Of a DNA stretch of 64,000 nt, positions 17,073 to 30,407 are shown one piece after another (position 1 is the first letter of the stretch; each line of letters opens with the position of its first letter). The notes beneath the pieces are model-generated. The model was not told the DNA's origin, searched no databases, and worked only from the letters and a program-made list of their open reading frames with translations. The position numbers and the translations under genes are program-made. Where the stretch lies: NCBI GenBank assembly GCA_012103575.1, contig WLWN01000001.1:2484538-2548537 (forward strand), in the 5' to 3' direction. The DNA comes from Kiritimatiellia bacterium. Its GTDB lineage: Bacteria > Verrucomicrobiota > Kiritimatiellia > WLWN01.

Positions 17073-17318
17073 TCACAAGGTAATTACGTTGTTGTTCGGG
17101 GCAGCAACGGGCGATGGTGTGAAATTAATTTCTGCGGTCATTTTTCCTTCAGCAACCTCCTTTAAAGCTAAATCCATCGCAGGCATGTTGGGGGCGTCAG
17201 GTTTTACCAAAGGACGGCTCCCTTCGTTCAGTTGCCGAATACGTCGACCGATAATATTTATGAGTAGAAGAACGTTTGGGACTCGCTCTTTGGCCCTATT
17301 TAAATAATTTGTGTACAT
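17073..17318 (-). CDS. rpoZ: DNA-directed RNA polymerase omega subunit
   Basis: An 81-residue omega-like protein: YLNRAKERVPNVLLLINIIG followed by RRIRQLNEGSRPLVKP and MDLALKEVAEGKM, matching the omega core helices that clamp the beta-prime subunit. The C-terminal tail (FTPSPVAAPNNNVITL) is family-variable. A good AAGGAG site lies upstream of the ATG. It sits between the groEL terminator and smpB on the same strand. Confidence 0.85.
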   Translation of the reverse strand: MYTNYLNRAKERVPNVLLLINIIGRRIRQLNEGSRPLVKPDAPNMPAMDLALKEVAEGKMTAEINFTPSPVAAPNNNVITL

Positions 17319-17341
17319 CGTGTTTTCTCCTTCAAATGTGT

Positions 17342-17371
17342 AAAAAAACGGGGCGCACTATGGGCGCCCCG
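17342..17371 (-). terminator. Strong intrinsic terminator after groEL
   Basis: CGGGGCGC (17349-17356) pairs with GCGCCCCG (17364-17371) around a 7-base loop. On the minus strand the stem is followed by seven T (17348-17342). It lies 29 bases after the groEL stop codon and separates it from rpoZ. Confidence 0.9.
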
Positions 17372-17399
17372 CATATAAATGTCAACTAGCTTTTTAGTA

Positions 17400-19067
<1,668 letters not shown>

Positions 19068-19087
19068 TTATTTGATTAACGTGGATT

Positions 19088-19378
19088 TTAGCCAATAATG
19101 GCAAGGATATCGTCTTCACGCATAATTTGATATTCCTTGTCGTCAAATTTAACTTCTGTGCCCCCATATTTAGGCATGAGCACTATACTTCCCTTTTTTA
19201 CATGGAAAGGAATTTTTTTTCCGTCATCATCTAACTTCCCCGTTCCCACTTCAACGACTTTACCCTGTTGGGGCTTTTCTTTAGCGGTATCAGGAATGAT
19301 AATTCCACCTTTGGTAACCTCTTCATCTTCCTGGAGAGGTTCAACCAAAACACGGTCACCTAATGGTTGTATCTTCAT
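19088..19378 (-). CDS. groES: Co-chaperonin GroES
   Basis: A 96-residue co-chaperonin: [27 protein letters not shown] with the mobile loop, then [13 protein letters not shown] and the conserved [35 protein letters not shown]. It caps the GroEL ring. No CIRCE operator (TTAGCACTC repeat) is seen in the 75 bases before it. A hairpin terminator after dnaK lies just upstream, so groESL needs its own promoter in a very short space or relies on read-through. Confidence 0.96.
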   Translation of the reverse strand: MKIQPLGDRVLVEPLQEDEEVTKGGIIIPDTAKEKPQQGKVVEVGTGKLDDDGKKIPFHVKKGSIVLMPKYGGTEVKFDDKEYQIMREDDILAIIG

Positions 19379-19410
19379 CTATGTATACTCCTCTTTCTGA
19401 GTTTATCTTA

Positions 19411-19449
19411 CGATGAAAAAGCAGGCCTTTATAAACCTGCTTTTCATCG
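19411..19449 (-). terminator. Hairpin terminator between dnaK and groES
   Basis: CGATGAAAAAGCAGG (19411-19425) pairs with CCTGCTTTTCATCG (19436-19449) with one bulge. On the minus strand the inner GCAGG/CCTGC stem is followed by TTTTT, the form of an intrinsic terminator. It starts 5 bases after the dnaK stop codon. Because the loop and flanks are symmetric it could also act on the other strand. Confidence 0.75.
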
Positions 19450-19453
19450 TTTC

Positions 19454-21418
<1,965 letters not shown>

Positions 21419-21485
21419 TCATCTTCATTTAATTTTTTCTACGGTACTCTGTAAGAAGCAATTGTCATGCCAGGCCTTACTTTAA

Positions 21486-21514
21486 ATAAGAAAATAATTG
21501 TTATTCATTGTCAA
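21486..21514 (-). promoter_or_regulatory. Predicted housekeeping-type promoter of dnaK
   Basis: On the minus strand TTGACA (complement of 21509-21514) is followed after 17 bases by TCTTAT (complement of 21486-21491), a 4 of 6 match to the -10 box. The -35 region lies inside a small inverted repeat (GTTATT...AATAAC, 21500-21519), possibly an operator. The rest of the 382-base gap 21389-21770 contains no gene I can support; it should also hold the promoter for the divergent TolC gene, with another TTGACA at 21608-21613. Confidence 0.5.
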
Positions 21515-21770
21515 ATAACGTTTTACTAAAAAAAATAAATAGGTTTGAAGAATTAGAGAAAAATAGAAGGGACACATTGTCACTCTCAAAGGAACGCGAG
21601 GGGGTTTTTGACACAGTATAACCCATAACGTCTACGGAAATCGCGAAACCTTGGGTTAATAATCAAACGCGTTATTGTTTATCAATTCGTTTGGTAAGAG
21701 GCTCCATAGACTGGATAAAAATCAATTTTTAAACTTCCATTCTTAAGAAAACCGTTTTAGAACCGATGCC

Positions 21771-23300
21771 ATGGTCTGGAAAAAATGGAAACAAATAAGC
21801 TCGCATTATCCCATAGCAACGTGGTGGCCAACCTCCGCAAAGCTACGGCTTCGCATGCTCGTTACCGTTCTGTTTTTTGAGGCTCACCTCCCAACAGCAT
21901 CCATCTCCAATTCTGTACATGCTGCTGAAACCACCACTGCATATACTCTCAGTGATTGTTTACGGATCGGGCTGGAAAATAATCTGCAATTAAAGCAACT
22001 AAAGCAGAACGTGTGGATCGCTAAAGAAAACATCGATCAAGCTTCAGCGGTATATGATCCTGGGCTGGCTTTTTCTGTAAACTATGAAGATTCAGAGCTT
22101 CCCAGTAGACGGACGCCTATTGAAGGTTCATCCAAGTCATGGATTACAGAAGGTCGTCTCACGCGGATTTTTTCTAAAGGAACTATTTTAGAGCTTTCCA
22201 GCGGACTTAATCATTTCAAATTTCCCAATTCTCAAACAGGGATTAATGAGATTGATATTTCGCTCCTATCATTATCTTTAAGCCAGCCCCTATTCAAAAA
22301 TGCAAAAGGCCAGCTGGATCAGGCCCGAATTCGAGAAGCACGGTTAGGCTATGAACAATCAGAACTGGAGTTTTTATATCAGCGTGATTTGTTGACACTC
22401 CGAATTTATGAGGCGTATTGGGATCTGTATGCCGCGCAAAAAGGCTATGAGACAAATCAAGAAGCGCTGGAGCGGTCTAAACGTCTCCTTGAAATTAATA
22501 GAAAGAAATATGAAGACGGACTCTTAGACGAAACCGATATTTTAGCCATCGAAGCATCGTTGGCTACGCGAGAAATTGATGTACTGGATCGACAAAATGC
22601 AGTAGCCACCCAACGCGATCATTTAATGAGAATCATCCATGTTCCCTTTGCGGAGTGGGGCCGAGTTGAAGTGGTCTATGATCTCACCTTGCCGAACCCT
22701 ACAAATCGCATAGATGCATTAAATGGGTATGAAACAGCCTTGTTAAATCGGCAAGACTATGCCGCCCTTCAAAAAGCTGTTGAGCAAGCCGAAACGTTTG
22801 TAACGCTTAAAAAAGAAGAGATGAAATCAACGCTTCTGTTGACAGGCCGTCTAGGGCAGGGAGATACAGATACGACGATCAGTGACAGTTTTGGTTTTGA
22901 TGATACCCAATGGGCCATCGGACTTGAGTGGGAAATGGCGTGGGGACGCAAACGTAAAAAGAGTGCGCTGCGTCAGGCAGAAATCTTACTTGAACAAGCC
23001 AATGAGCGAGTCCAAGAACATAAACTTTTAATCGCCTGGGAAAGTCAGAAAGCCGCACGCGAACTTCGCGTAGCCCAGAAGCGAATAAGCGCCACACAAA
23101 AGTCCCAAAAACTTGAAACACACAAGCTTACATTAGAGAACGAGAAGCTTCATCAAGGCCGTTCGTCTATACACAGGATTCTTGAATACCAAGACGATCT
23201 TGAGTTTGCTGAACTCGCCTCCTTTCAGTCCATCGCAGATTATGAAAAAAAACAAGCCCAACACAAATTAGTACAAGGAACCCTTCCACCCAGATATTGA
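21771..23300 (+). CDS. TolC-family outer-membrane efflux protein
   Basis: A 509-residue outer-membrane channel protein. After a signal region (LRLRMLVTVLFF...SVHAAE) come the two repeats of an outer membrane efflux protein: YTLSDCLRIGLENNLQLKQLKQN, later YEAYWDLYAAQKGYETNQEALERSKRLLEI, KYEDGLLDETDIL and RQDYAALQKAVEQAE. TolC trimers form the exit duct for RND pumps. The true start may be the inner Met about 28 codons downstream, which gives a tidier signal peptide. The RND pump follows after 12 bases; no membrane fusion protein lies between them. Confidence 0.85.
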   Translation: MVWKKWKQISSHYPIATWWPTSAKLRLRMLVTVLFFEAHLPTASISNSVHAAETTTAYTLSDCLRIGLENNLQLKQLKQNVWIAKENIDQASAVYDPGLAFSVNYEDSELPSRRTPIEGSSKSWITEGRLTRIFSKGTILELSSGLNHFKFPNSQTGINEIDISLLSLSLSQPLFKNAKGQLDQARIREARLGYEQSELEFLYQRDLLTLRIYEAYWDLYAAQKGYETNQEALERSKRLLEINRKKYEDGLLDETDILAIEASLATREIDVLDRQNAVATQRDHLMRIIHVPFAEWGRVEVVYDLTLPNPTNRIDALNGYETALLNRQDYAALQKAVEQAETFVTLKKEEMKSTLLLTGRLGQGDTDTTISDSFGFDDTQWAIGLEWEMAWGRKRKKSALRQAEILLEQANERVQEHKLLIAWESQKAARELRVAQKRISATQKSQKLETHKLTLENEKLHQGRSSIHRILEYQDDLEFAELASFQSIADYEKKQAQHKLVQGTLPPRY

Positions 23301-23312
23301 TGGAACACTGCC

Positions 23313-26300
23313 ATGAACCTTCCCGAATTTTCCGTTCGTCATTCCATCTTTGGTAATATGCTAACGATCTTTGTGATCGTCGGTGGCCTTATTATGCTGA
23401 CCTTTCTGCAGCGTGATAGATTTCCCGAAGTCGAATTAGACCGTCTTGTGATTACCGCGGCTTATCCAAATGCCTCTCCCGAAGAAGTGGAAGATCTCAT
23501 TACAAACCCGATCGAAGAAAAATTAAGAGAGATTGAAGATATAGAAAAGTTCTCTTCAAGTTCTGTTGAAGGGTTATCGGTGGTCACCGTCCATATTGAT
23601 CCAGAAGCTAAATATAAAGAGCGAGTGATTAATGACATTCAGCAAAAAGTTGACCAAGCTGAAATCCCTGAAGAAGCCGAGGAGCCGGAAGTCTCTCATG
23701 TCTCGGCGCAAAGCCCTATCATCAAGCTATGCTTAAACGGTTCAGTTCCAGAACGTGAGCTTCGAGCTTATGGAGACTATCTCAAGGATCGGCTCGAAGA
23801 AATCCCAGGCGTGAGCACCGTTACCAAAGATGGATGGCGCGACGAAGAATTTTGGGTAGAAGTCGATTTGAACACGATCAACAAACAAGAACTGTCCTTA
23901 ACAGATATCACCCGGCGTTTAGCATTGCGTAATGTTAATCGGCCCGGCGGCAAGGTTCCATCCGGGGAACAAGAAATACTCCTGAGAACAGTAGGGCAGT
24001 TTTATTCAGCTAAAGAAATAGAAGACGTCATTGTTCGATCCAATACGGATGGAAATCACATACGCGTTCGCGATATTGCAACCGTTCGCCGCGCGTTTGA
24101 AAAAGATACGCTATTTACGAGGGTAAACAATCAGCTGGCTCTCGTTTTGAGTATAAAAAAGAAAAAAAGTGGAGATACAATCATTATCTGTGATGAGGTA
24201 AAACGGATTGTTGAAGAAGAAAAAACATTGGCACCGGGAAACATAAACTTGGTTCTAATTGATGACAAATCCTTTTACATAAAACGCCGGCTTAAGGTGT
24301 TAAGCAGTAATGGAATCATCGGCATGATCATCGTGATCGTGATCCTTTTTTACTTTCTCAATTTCCGCGTTGCCTGTATTACAGGCATCGGCATTCCTTT
24401 CGCATTTTTAGCCGCACTCATGGTGATGTCTTTGCTAGGCATTACTATTAATCTGATTACGATGTTTGGACTCATCATTGTCTTGGGCATGTTAGTCGAT
24501 GATGCGATTATTGTTGGAGAAAATATTTTTAGACATATCGAAGAGGGTGCAGAGACTAGATCGGCAGCTATTCATGGGACAGCGGAAGTCATGTCCCCAG
24601 TTACAGCAACGGTGTTGACCACAATGGCTGCGTTTCTCCCTCTTGTTTTTGCCCCGGGTGTATGGGGCCAGATATTACGATGGATGCCGATCGTTGTTTC
24701 CATTACATTGGTCGCATCGTTATGTGAAGTCTTCCTCGTTATGCCCTGTCATTTCGCAGACTTTATTCCCTCTCTTAAGCGTTCTAAAAAATCCGCCTCT
24801 TCCCCTACAGGTCATGCCATCATGAAAAAGATTCAACAAATCTATATGTTTCAGCTCCATGGCCTCCTTAAATGGCGTTATTTATTTCTGCCCCTTGTTT
24901 TAGGTGTGTTTGTTGGAATGATGGTGATAGCCAAACAACACATGAAAGTGGATATATTTCCGGGGGATCTGATCGATGCTTTTGTTGTGCGGTTAACAAC
25001 GCCACCGGGAACTTCACTAGAAAAAACCGGAGCCTTAACCATGGAAATGGAGAAATATATCCGTGCCCTTCCCGAACATGAATTAGAAAATACGGTAAGT
25101 TATATCGGAGGCCTTTCGAGTCAAAGAGGGGGCTATAAGGGCCGTGGTTCTCATTATGCTTCTTGTGTGGTCTATCTTACACCTCAAAATACGAGAGAAA
25201 GAAAAACAGATGCCATTGTTAACCAGTTACGCAAAGAAATCTCTGCTATTCCGGGGATCGAAAAACTCGAATTTCAACTCCATAAACCAGGTCCTCCTAT
25301 TGGCGACCCCCTTGAAGTAAAAATTAAGGGCCCTGCATTTGACACATTACAAACCATTGCCACGGACATAATGAACTTTCTAAAAAACTATGAAGGGGTT
25401 TATGATGTTCAGCAAGATTTTGAGCCGGGAAAGGACGAGGTTCATATTGCGATTGATTATCAGGAAGCGGCTCGACTTGGCGTTGACACAAAAACCATTG
25501 CCCAGACCATTTACACATGTTTTCAAGGAGCAGAATCCACGACTATCCGAGAAGGGAATGAAGAGATAAAAGTACGTGTGTGGTTGCAAGAACCTTTTCG
25601 TAATGAGGTTACGACACTCAAAAACCTATTTGTGCCGAGTCGTTCCGGGCGGTTGATTCCTCTATCACAAGTGGCTCGTTTTGAAGAATCGCCGGGACGG
25701 CCGGTGGTATTCCACTATAATGGACACCGCGTTATCACCATTAGTGCCTCGTTTTCCGAGAGCCTTTCGTCTACTGAAGTTAACCAAGCGCTTGCAAAGG
25801 AATTTAAAGAATTGCCATTAGAACATCCCGGGTATGATATAATACGCGAGGGTGAATGGAAAAAAACGCAGGAACTCATATCTTTTTTCGTAAAAGCCTT
25901 TAGCATGGTGCTTCTTCTCATCTATATCATCTTGTCCGTTCAATTTAATTCCTTTGCGCAACCTTTTGTTGTTATGGCGTCGATTCCGCTTGGAATGATT
26001 GGTGTTATCATAGCGTTAAACGTGCACGCAAAACCCATTAGCATCATGGCCATAATGGGAATGATCGGTCTTGTAGGGGTTGTCGTGAATGATGCCATTG
26101 TTTTGGTTAAATTTATCAATGATCAGCGTCGAAATCATAATAGGCCTGTGTTTGACGCACTTGTCCTGGCGGGCCAACGACGACTTCGACCTATATTATT
26201 GACGTCTGTAACCACAATTGCCGGACTGATCCCCGTGATTTATGGATGGGGAGGATATGAACCCTTTATCGCCCCTGCAGCGATCTCACTGGCCTATGGG

Positions 26301-26411
26301 TTACTCTTTGCCACGTTTTTAACTTTACTTGTTGTCCCCGCCGTTTATCTTGTGGGATATGATATCAAGTACAAATTATGTAAAATCTTTTTCAATACCC
26401 CCAAACGATAA
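23313..26411 (+). CDS. RND-family efflux transporter permease (AcrB/MMPL-like)
   Basis: A 1032-residue inner-membrane pump with 12 predicted helices and two large periplasmic loops. It starts NLPEFSVRHSIFGNMLTIFV; the first loop carries FPEVELDRLVITAAYPNASPEEVEDLITNPIEEKL. Helix 4 contains GMLVDDAIIVGENIFR with the two aspartates used for proton relay, and a second half-repeat ends with GMIGLVGVVVNDAIVLVKF. The acidic-pair arrangement points to a drug or lipid exporter rather than a metal pump. It should form a tripartite system with the upstream TolC, but the adaptor protein is missing from this operon. Confidence 0.9.
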   Translation: MNLPEFSVRHSIFGNMLTIFVIVGGLIMLTFLQRDRFPEVELDRLVITAAYPNASPEEVEDLITNPIEEKLREIEDIEKFSSSSVEGLSVVTVHIDPEAKYKERVINDIQQKVDQAEIPEEAEEPEVSHVSAQSPIIKLCLNGSVPERELRAYGDYLKDRLEEIPGVSTVTKDGWRDEEFWVEVDLNTINKQELSLTDITRRLALRNVNRPGGKVPSGEQEILLRTVGQFYSAKEIEDVIVRSNTDGNHIRVRDIATVRRAFEKDTLFTRVNNQLALVLSIKKKKSGDTIIICDEVKRIVEEEKTLAPGNINLVLIDDKSFYIKRRLKVLSSNGIIGMIIVIVILFYFLNFRVACITGIGIPFAFLAALMVMSLLGITINLITMFGLIIVLGMLVDDAIIVGENIFRHIEEGAETRSAAIHGTAEVMSPVTATVLTTMAAFLPLVFAPGVWGQILRWMPIVVSITLVASLCEVFLVMPCHFADFIPSLKRSKKSASSPTGHAIMKKIQQIYMFQLHGLLKWRYLFLPLVLGVFVGMMVIAKQHMKVDIFPGDLIDAFVVRLTTPPGTSLEKTGALTMEMEKYIRALPEHELENTVSYIGGLSSQRGGYKGRGSHYASCVVYLTPQNTRERKTDAIVNQLRKEISAIPGIEKLEFQLHKPGPPIGDPLEVKIKGPAFDTLQTIATDIMNFLKNYEGVYDVQQDFEPGKDEVHIAIDYQEAARLGVDTKTIAQTIYTCFQGAESTTIREGNEEIKVRVWLQEPFRNEVTTLKNLFVPSRSGRLIPLSQVARFEESPGRPVVFHYNGHRVITISASFSESLSSTEVNQALAKEFKELPLEHPGYDIIREGEWKKTQELISFFVKAFSMVLLLIYIILSVQFNSFAQPFVVMASIPLGMIGVIIALNVHAKPISIMAIMGMIGLVGVVVNDAIVLVKFINDQRRNHNRPVFDALVLAGQRRLRPILLTSVTTIAGLIPVIYGWGGYEPFIAPAAISLAYGLLFATFLTLLVVPAVYLVGYDIKYKLCKIFFNTPKR

Positions 26412-27631
26412 TGCGTATCAAACCTTTTAAGGCCTTAAAACCTCCTCCCGAATGGGCGGCTCAAGTCGCAAGCCTGCCCTATGATGTCATTAGTTCAGAA
26501 GAAGCCCGCACGTGTGTCCGTAACAATCCGAAAAGCTTTCTTCGCGTCATAAAACCTGAAATTGATTTGTCACCCGAAATCTCCTTGTACCACGAAAGTG
26601 TATATGCCAAAGCCGTTGAAAATTTTGAGCTCTTTCAGCAACAAGGGTTTCTCCAACAAGATAAAGAAGAAGCCATCTATGTGTATCGACAAATCATAGG
26701 TGATCACGTTCAATATGGATTGATGACCGTGTGTCATGTAGAAGACTATGAAAACGGATTGATCAAAAAGCACGAGGATACGATTCAAAAAAAAGAAGAT
26801 GATCGTACACAACATGTCGCTGCACTAAATGCAAATGCCGGCCCTATATTCCTTGCGTATCATGATTCATCCAACATCAACGAACGGGTTGAAGCCATTA
26901 CAACCGATCAACCCCTCTATGACTTTGCGGGAGCGGATGGCGTTCAGCATACTGTTTGGAAAGTGGCAGATAGTGAGGACTGGGTAAAAACATTTAGCGA
27001 GATTCCCTCCGCCTACATTGCCGATGGCCATCATCGATCCGCCAGCGCCGTTCGAGTTGCTCAAGACCAAAGGGCAAGAAACCCTCACCACTTAGGGACC
27101 GAGGAGTATAATTGGTTTCTCGCTGTATTATTCCCCGCCAGCCAACTAAAAATTTTAGGATATCATCGTTGTATTCGTGATCTGGGTGGTTTAGAAGCCG
27201 ATCAGTTTTTAGAGAAAATAAAAGAGCCGTTTGATGTAATAGAAACAGATAAAAAAGAACCTAAAACGGCTGGGCACATCACCATGTATTTGAACGGTCA
27301 ATGGTTTAATCTAACCTGGGCAAGATCAGCTTATAAAGACCCTGTCTCCCGTTTAGATGTGTCGATATTACAAAACAAAGTCTTAAGCCCATTGTTAGAT
27401 ATCCATGATCCCCGACACGATCCGCGCATTGAGTTTGTGGGCGGGATTCGAGGACCGGAAGAGTTAGTACGGCGCGTTGACTCGGGTGATCATGCTGTCG
27501 CCTTCTGTATGTATCCCACGGCCATGGATCAGCTCATAGCCGTAGCCGACGCCGGTCTAATTATGCCCCCCAAAAGCACCTGGTTTGAACCCAAACTAAA
27601 ATCAGGACTCCTTGTCCATACGTTAGATTAA
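26411..27631 (+). CDS. DUF1015 family protein
   Basis: A 406-residue protein of the DUF1015 family: RIKPFKALKPPPEWAAQVASLPYDVIS at the start, LIKKHEDTIQKKEDDRTQHV (K-H-E core), and YIADGHHRSASAVRVA, which are the most conserved blocks. Relatives are often found near serine biosynthesis genes and have been proposed to act as serine kinases, but I cannot confirm that role here. The ATG overlaps the stop of the RND pump by one base (TAATG), so it is translationally coupled to an efflux operon, an unusual neighbour. Confidence 0.85.
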   Translation: MRIKPFKALKPPPEWAAQVASLPYDVISSEEARTCVRNNPKSFLRVIKPEIDLSPEISLYHESVYAKAVENFELFQQQGFLQQDKEEAIYVYRQIIGDHVQYGLMTVCHVEDYENGLIKKHEDTIQKKEDDRTQHVAALNANAGPIFLAYHDSSNINERVEAITTDQPLYDFAGADGVQHTVWKVADSEDWVKTFSEIPSAYIADGHHRSASAVRVAQDQRARNPHHLGTEEYNWFLAVLFPASQLKILGYHRCIRDLGGLEADQFLEKIKEPFDVIETDKKEPKTAGHITMYLNGQWFNLTWARSAYKDPVSRLDVSILQNKVLSPLLDIHDPRHDPRIEFVGGIRGPEELVRRVDSGDHAVAFCMYPTAMDQLIAVADAGLIMPPKSTWFEPKLKSGLLVHTLD

Positions 27632-27703
27632 GCAGAGATTTTATCTTGTAAAGACGCGCGAACTTATTATTCTATCACACCATAGTGAAAATTTTAGGTG
27701 GAT

Positions 27704-27780
27704 GGGGGCGTAGCTCAATTGGTTAGAGTACCAGACTGTCGATCTGGGTGTTGCGGGTTCGAGTCCCGTCGTCCCCGCCA
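27704..27780 (+). tRNA. tRNA-Asp (GTC)
   Basis: A 77-base cloverleaf: the acceptor arm GGGGGCG pairs with CGTCCCC, the D arm is TAGCTCAATTGGTTAGAG, the anticodon loop CTGTCGA carries GTC, and the T arm is GCGGGTTCGAGTCCCGT. The CCA end is encoded. A weak promoter (TTGTAA at 27646, TATTCT at 27668) lies upstream. Confidence 0.96.
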
Positions 27781-27794
27781 TTTCTTGATCGGAT

Positions 27795-28602
27795 CTATTC
27801 AAATCTGTAGCTAAAACCTACTTCAAAAATTTGGTCTGACTGTTGATCAAATGGGAGCTCACCTGAACTATATGCAATAAACAAATTATTTTTAAATCCT
27901 AGTCGATACGTGACAAAATTAAATTCGTCAAGGTTTGCTTGCTTTATTGCCGTTTCAGCATCTATTTCCTTAAAATAACGATAGTTAACTTCAAAGGTAT
28001 CTAGATGTTTGATCCCGATGTTATATATATACAGAAATTCGAAATCAACTCTGTTATAGGTCTCCAAAGTAGACCCTAGAATGGCTTCACGTGCTTCATT
28101 TCCAAAGGGATTCACTTCACTAATATTTAGATGAAGAGCCACTACATCGTTTTCGGTAAAAGCATCTATTTTGGCTGCCGTAGCTGTTAATCCATATACC
28201 AGCTGATTGTTGTCAAAGCGTTGGTCAGATTCCGTTTCTAGCAATCCGCCTACTTTCATGGAAAAACTTGAAGATCGAAAATAATTCGCAGAGATCCTTG
28301 ATTCTAAGAAGTTTTTTGGATTGTCTTTAGCATCTCCTGTTATAGTTCCTGTTAATGAATAACTGATATCAGCACCCCCAAGCTACATCAGGGTTTAAGT
28401 CCTCTCCTTCTTTTGCATCAAATTTCTTATTTAATAATTTTCCATCAATCGCGTACTGAACACCCAGCATATAAGATTCTGAATTATCAGAATGTAGAAT
28501 AGTAGGCTCGAGATCAAAATTGTCGACCATCTTTCCAACTTCGGCATAGTTAATGGTCGAAGTCATTATAAAAGCCACGAATAAAGCTTTCTTTAGCTGC
28601 AT
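27795..28602 (-). pseudogene. Outer-membrane beta-barrel-like protein with one-base frameshift
   Basis: The first part (28602-28369) has a signal peptide (MQLKKALFVAFIMTSTINYA) and ends in DLNPDVAWGC-stop. Removing one G from the GGGGG run (complement of about 28374-28378) continues it as AWGADISYSLTGTITG...FLESRISANYFRSSSFSMKVGG and on to a C-terminus FEVGFSYRFE. Alternating polar and hydrophobic strands and a terminal aromatic residue region suggest an outer-membrane barrel of about 269 residues. I do not recognise a family. The frameshift may be real decay, phase variation in the G run or a sequencing error. Confidence 0.6.
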
Positions 28603-28625
28603 GACAATTCACCTCCATCCTTGAT

Positions 28626-28997
28626 TTATTCGTCTGAAAATCTAATCAGCAAATCTGTCCTTTCTGCTAGATCTTTTACCGTCGCATCTTTCTTACTAAA
28701 TATGAATGCCAACGCAATGATTATCTCCGAAGACGTTATTTGAGTTTTCTCTTTTTTTACGGAATAGCCTTTTATTATAAGCTTTAAGTATTTTCTAGCT
28801 ATCTCAAAAGAGACTAACTCAATAATGTCAGAATTCGTCGTAGTTTTAGGATAAAACCTTAAGCCTCCCATTGATAAACTCTTTGCATCATCAAAGGAAA
28901 CATCTGCTTCTTCAAATTGGTCTAATAACTGATCGCCTTCTAAAACCTTATATGTTGCGATGCAAGCGAGATTTAATTCCCATTTGTAGTTTGACAT
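28626..28997 (-). CDS. Hypothetical protein
   Basis: A 123-residue soluble protein preceded by a good ribosome binding site (GAGGAGAGAACTGT before the ATG). It has no signal peptide or membrane segment; the composition is acidic, with a helical C-terminal half (SSEIIIALAFIFSKKDATVKDLAERTDLLIRF). I do not recognise it. Its stop lies 23 bases before the start of the barrel-like gene, so the two are probably co-transcribed. It may assist the outer-membrane protein, but this is only context. Confidence 0.55.
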   Translation of the reverse strand: MSNYKWELNLACIATYKVLEGDQLLDQFEEADVSFDDAKSLSMGGLRFYPKTTTNSDIIELVSFEIARKYLKLIIKGYSVKKEKTQITSSEIIIALAFIFSKKDATVKDLAERTDLLIRFSDE

Positions 28998-29188
28998 ACA
29001 GTTCTCTCCTCATCGTTTGAGTTGATGGAGTAACAATTTGTATAATAAGGGGTCAGACTGAATTAGTTCGGCTCATTTTTTTGTAGAATTATAATTCAAT
29101 CTATCTCTACCTTTAAAAGAAAGGTACTGCCGATTTTTTTCGGTCTTGTCAAATTTCGTTTCCATTGAGGTAAAATACGGAACTGAGG

Positions 29189-30343
29189 TTAGGCGTACAG
29201 CAAATGGAGTTCGCGGGTTTCCACAAAGCGCGTCAATTCTTCATTCCAGCTCTCAACAATATCTTCCGGTGATCTGTTTTCTTGTAATCCTTTGCGAACC
29301 GTGTCTGTTCCCATCAATTTATCGAAAAAATCTTCTTTTGTATTCGGGAATGTCCACAATGTCTCTGTCCCATACACGGTTTGAAGAATGGAGAGCAGAT
29401 GAATGGCGACGTTAACGGGTCGATAGGATGTCGCGTTCGTAACGTTTATGCGAATACTGTTGAGCATTTCGCCTTCGTAAGGAGGACCTATCGCCTCATA
29501 TTGAAATCGTGAAAACGATATACCGGACAGTTTAGCACGAGCTAAGGCTTCGCAGATATCTTCGCTCTTTAACCAAGGTGTTCCTATAACTTGAAAAGGC
29601 GCGGCTCCTCTTCTCCAGCAATCTATGATGGGTAGCGCTTCAGAAAAAACGGTAATCGGGTAACACATCGCGCTTTCCCATGATCGGATCCCGGGTGAAG
29701 GAGGCGTCCATGGCTTAGGAGAAGGAGGGTTATCGCGATGGTAACCTGTCATTTTTTCAACATGAAGGTCTACATCTAATGCATAATTTTCTTTTAACCA
29801 TAAGGCCATTTCTCCTGGGGTCATGCCATATACGAGCGGAACCGGTGCCGGTCCTACAACGCTTGTGAAGTCAGGGTGCAAGAGAGGACCATCTATAACA
29901 TTTGGTAGAGGAATGGGACGGTCCGTAATGATTAACGCTTTGTTATAATGCGCGCATGCCTCCATCGCGTTCAGGAGTGTTCCAAGATACGTATAACATC
30001 GGATTCCAATGTCTTGCAGGTCGAAGATCAGCGTGTCGACATCTTCGAGCATCTCTTCTGTGGGTTTTCGCGTTTCTCCGTATAAGGAGTATATAGGAAT
30101 GTTCCATTCGGGATGTCGCAGATCCGATATGGTTTCACCGGCGACGCCCTCTCCTAAAAAGCCATGCTCAGGGCCCAACAAGCATGTCAACTGGATGGAA
30201 GAATGGTTCCATAATTTTTGTGAAGCATGAACGCCATCCCTACATACACTAGCCGGATGAGCGATCAATCCTATCTTTTCATGATCGGACCTCCTAGAGG
30301 TGCACAAGAAGTTTTCAATGCCAGAAAGAAAAGTATTTTGCAT
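29189..30343 (-). CDS. Exo-beta-N-acetylmuramidase NamZ-like (DUF1343)
   Basis: A 384-residue DUF1343 protein. The family blocks are GLIAHPASVCRDG, LLGPEHGFLGEGVAGE, PIYSLYGETRKPTEEML, DLQDIGIRCYTYLGTLLNAMEAC and DRPIPLPNVIDGPLL. Characterised members (NamZ, GH171) release MurNAc from the non-reducing end of peptidoglycan fragments. Here no clear signal peptide is present (MQNTFLSGIENFLCT), so it may act in the cytoplasm in wall recycling. ilvC lies upstream 64 bases away on the same strand. Confidence in the family is high; exact substrate is inferred. Confidence 0.85.
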   Translation of the reverse strand: MQNTFLSGIENFLCTSRRSDHEKIGLIAHPASVCRDGVHASQKLWNHSSIQLTCLLGPEHGFLGEGVAGETISDLRHPEWNIPIYSLYGETRKPTEEMLEDVDTLIFDLQDIGIRCYTYLGTLLNAMEACAHYNKALIITDRPIPLPNVIDGPLLHPDFTSVVGPAPVPLVYGMTPGEMALWLKENYALDVDLHVEKMTGYHRDNPPSPKPWTPPSPGIRSWESAMCYPITVFSEALPIIDCWRRGAAPFQVIGTPWLKSEDICEALARAKLSGISFSRFQYEAIGPPYEGEMLNSIRINVTNATSYRPVNVAIHLLSILQTVYGTETLWTFPNTKEDFFDKLMGTDTVRKGLQENRSPEDIVESWNEELTRFVETRELHLLYA

Positions 30344-30407
30344 TCGTCAACGTTGCATCATCTGCGAGACCATCATCAAGTCAAAGAAAAGATTCTAGAC
30401 ACCGAAC

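Noticed and set aside
19379-19410. CIRCE operator before groES
   Set aside because: No TTAGCACTC-type inverted repeat is present in the short gap.
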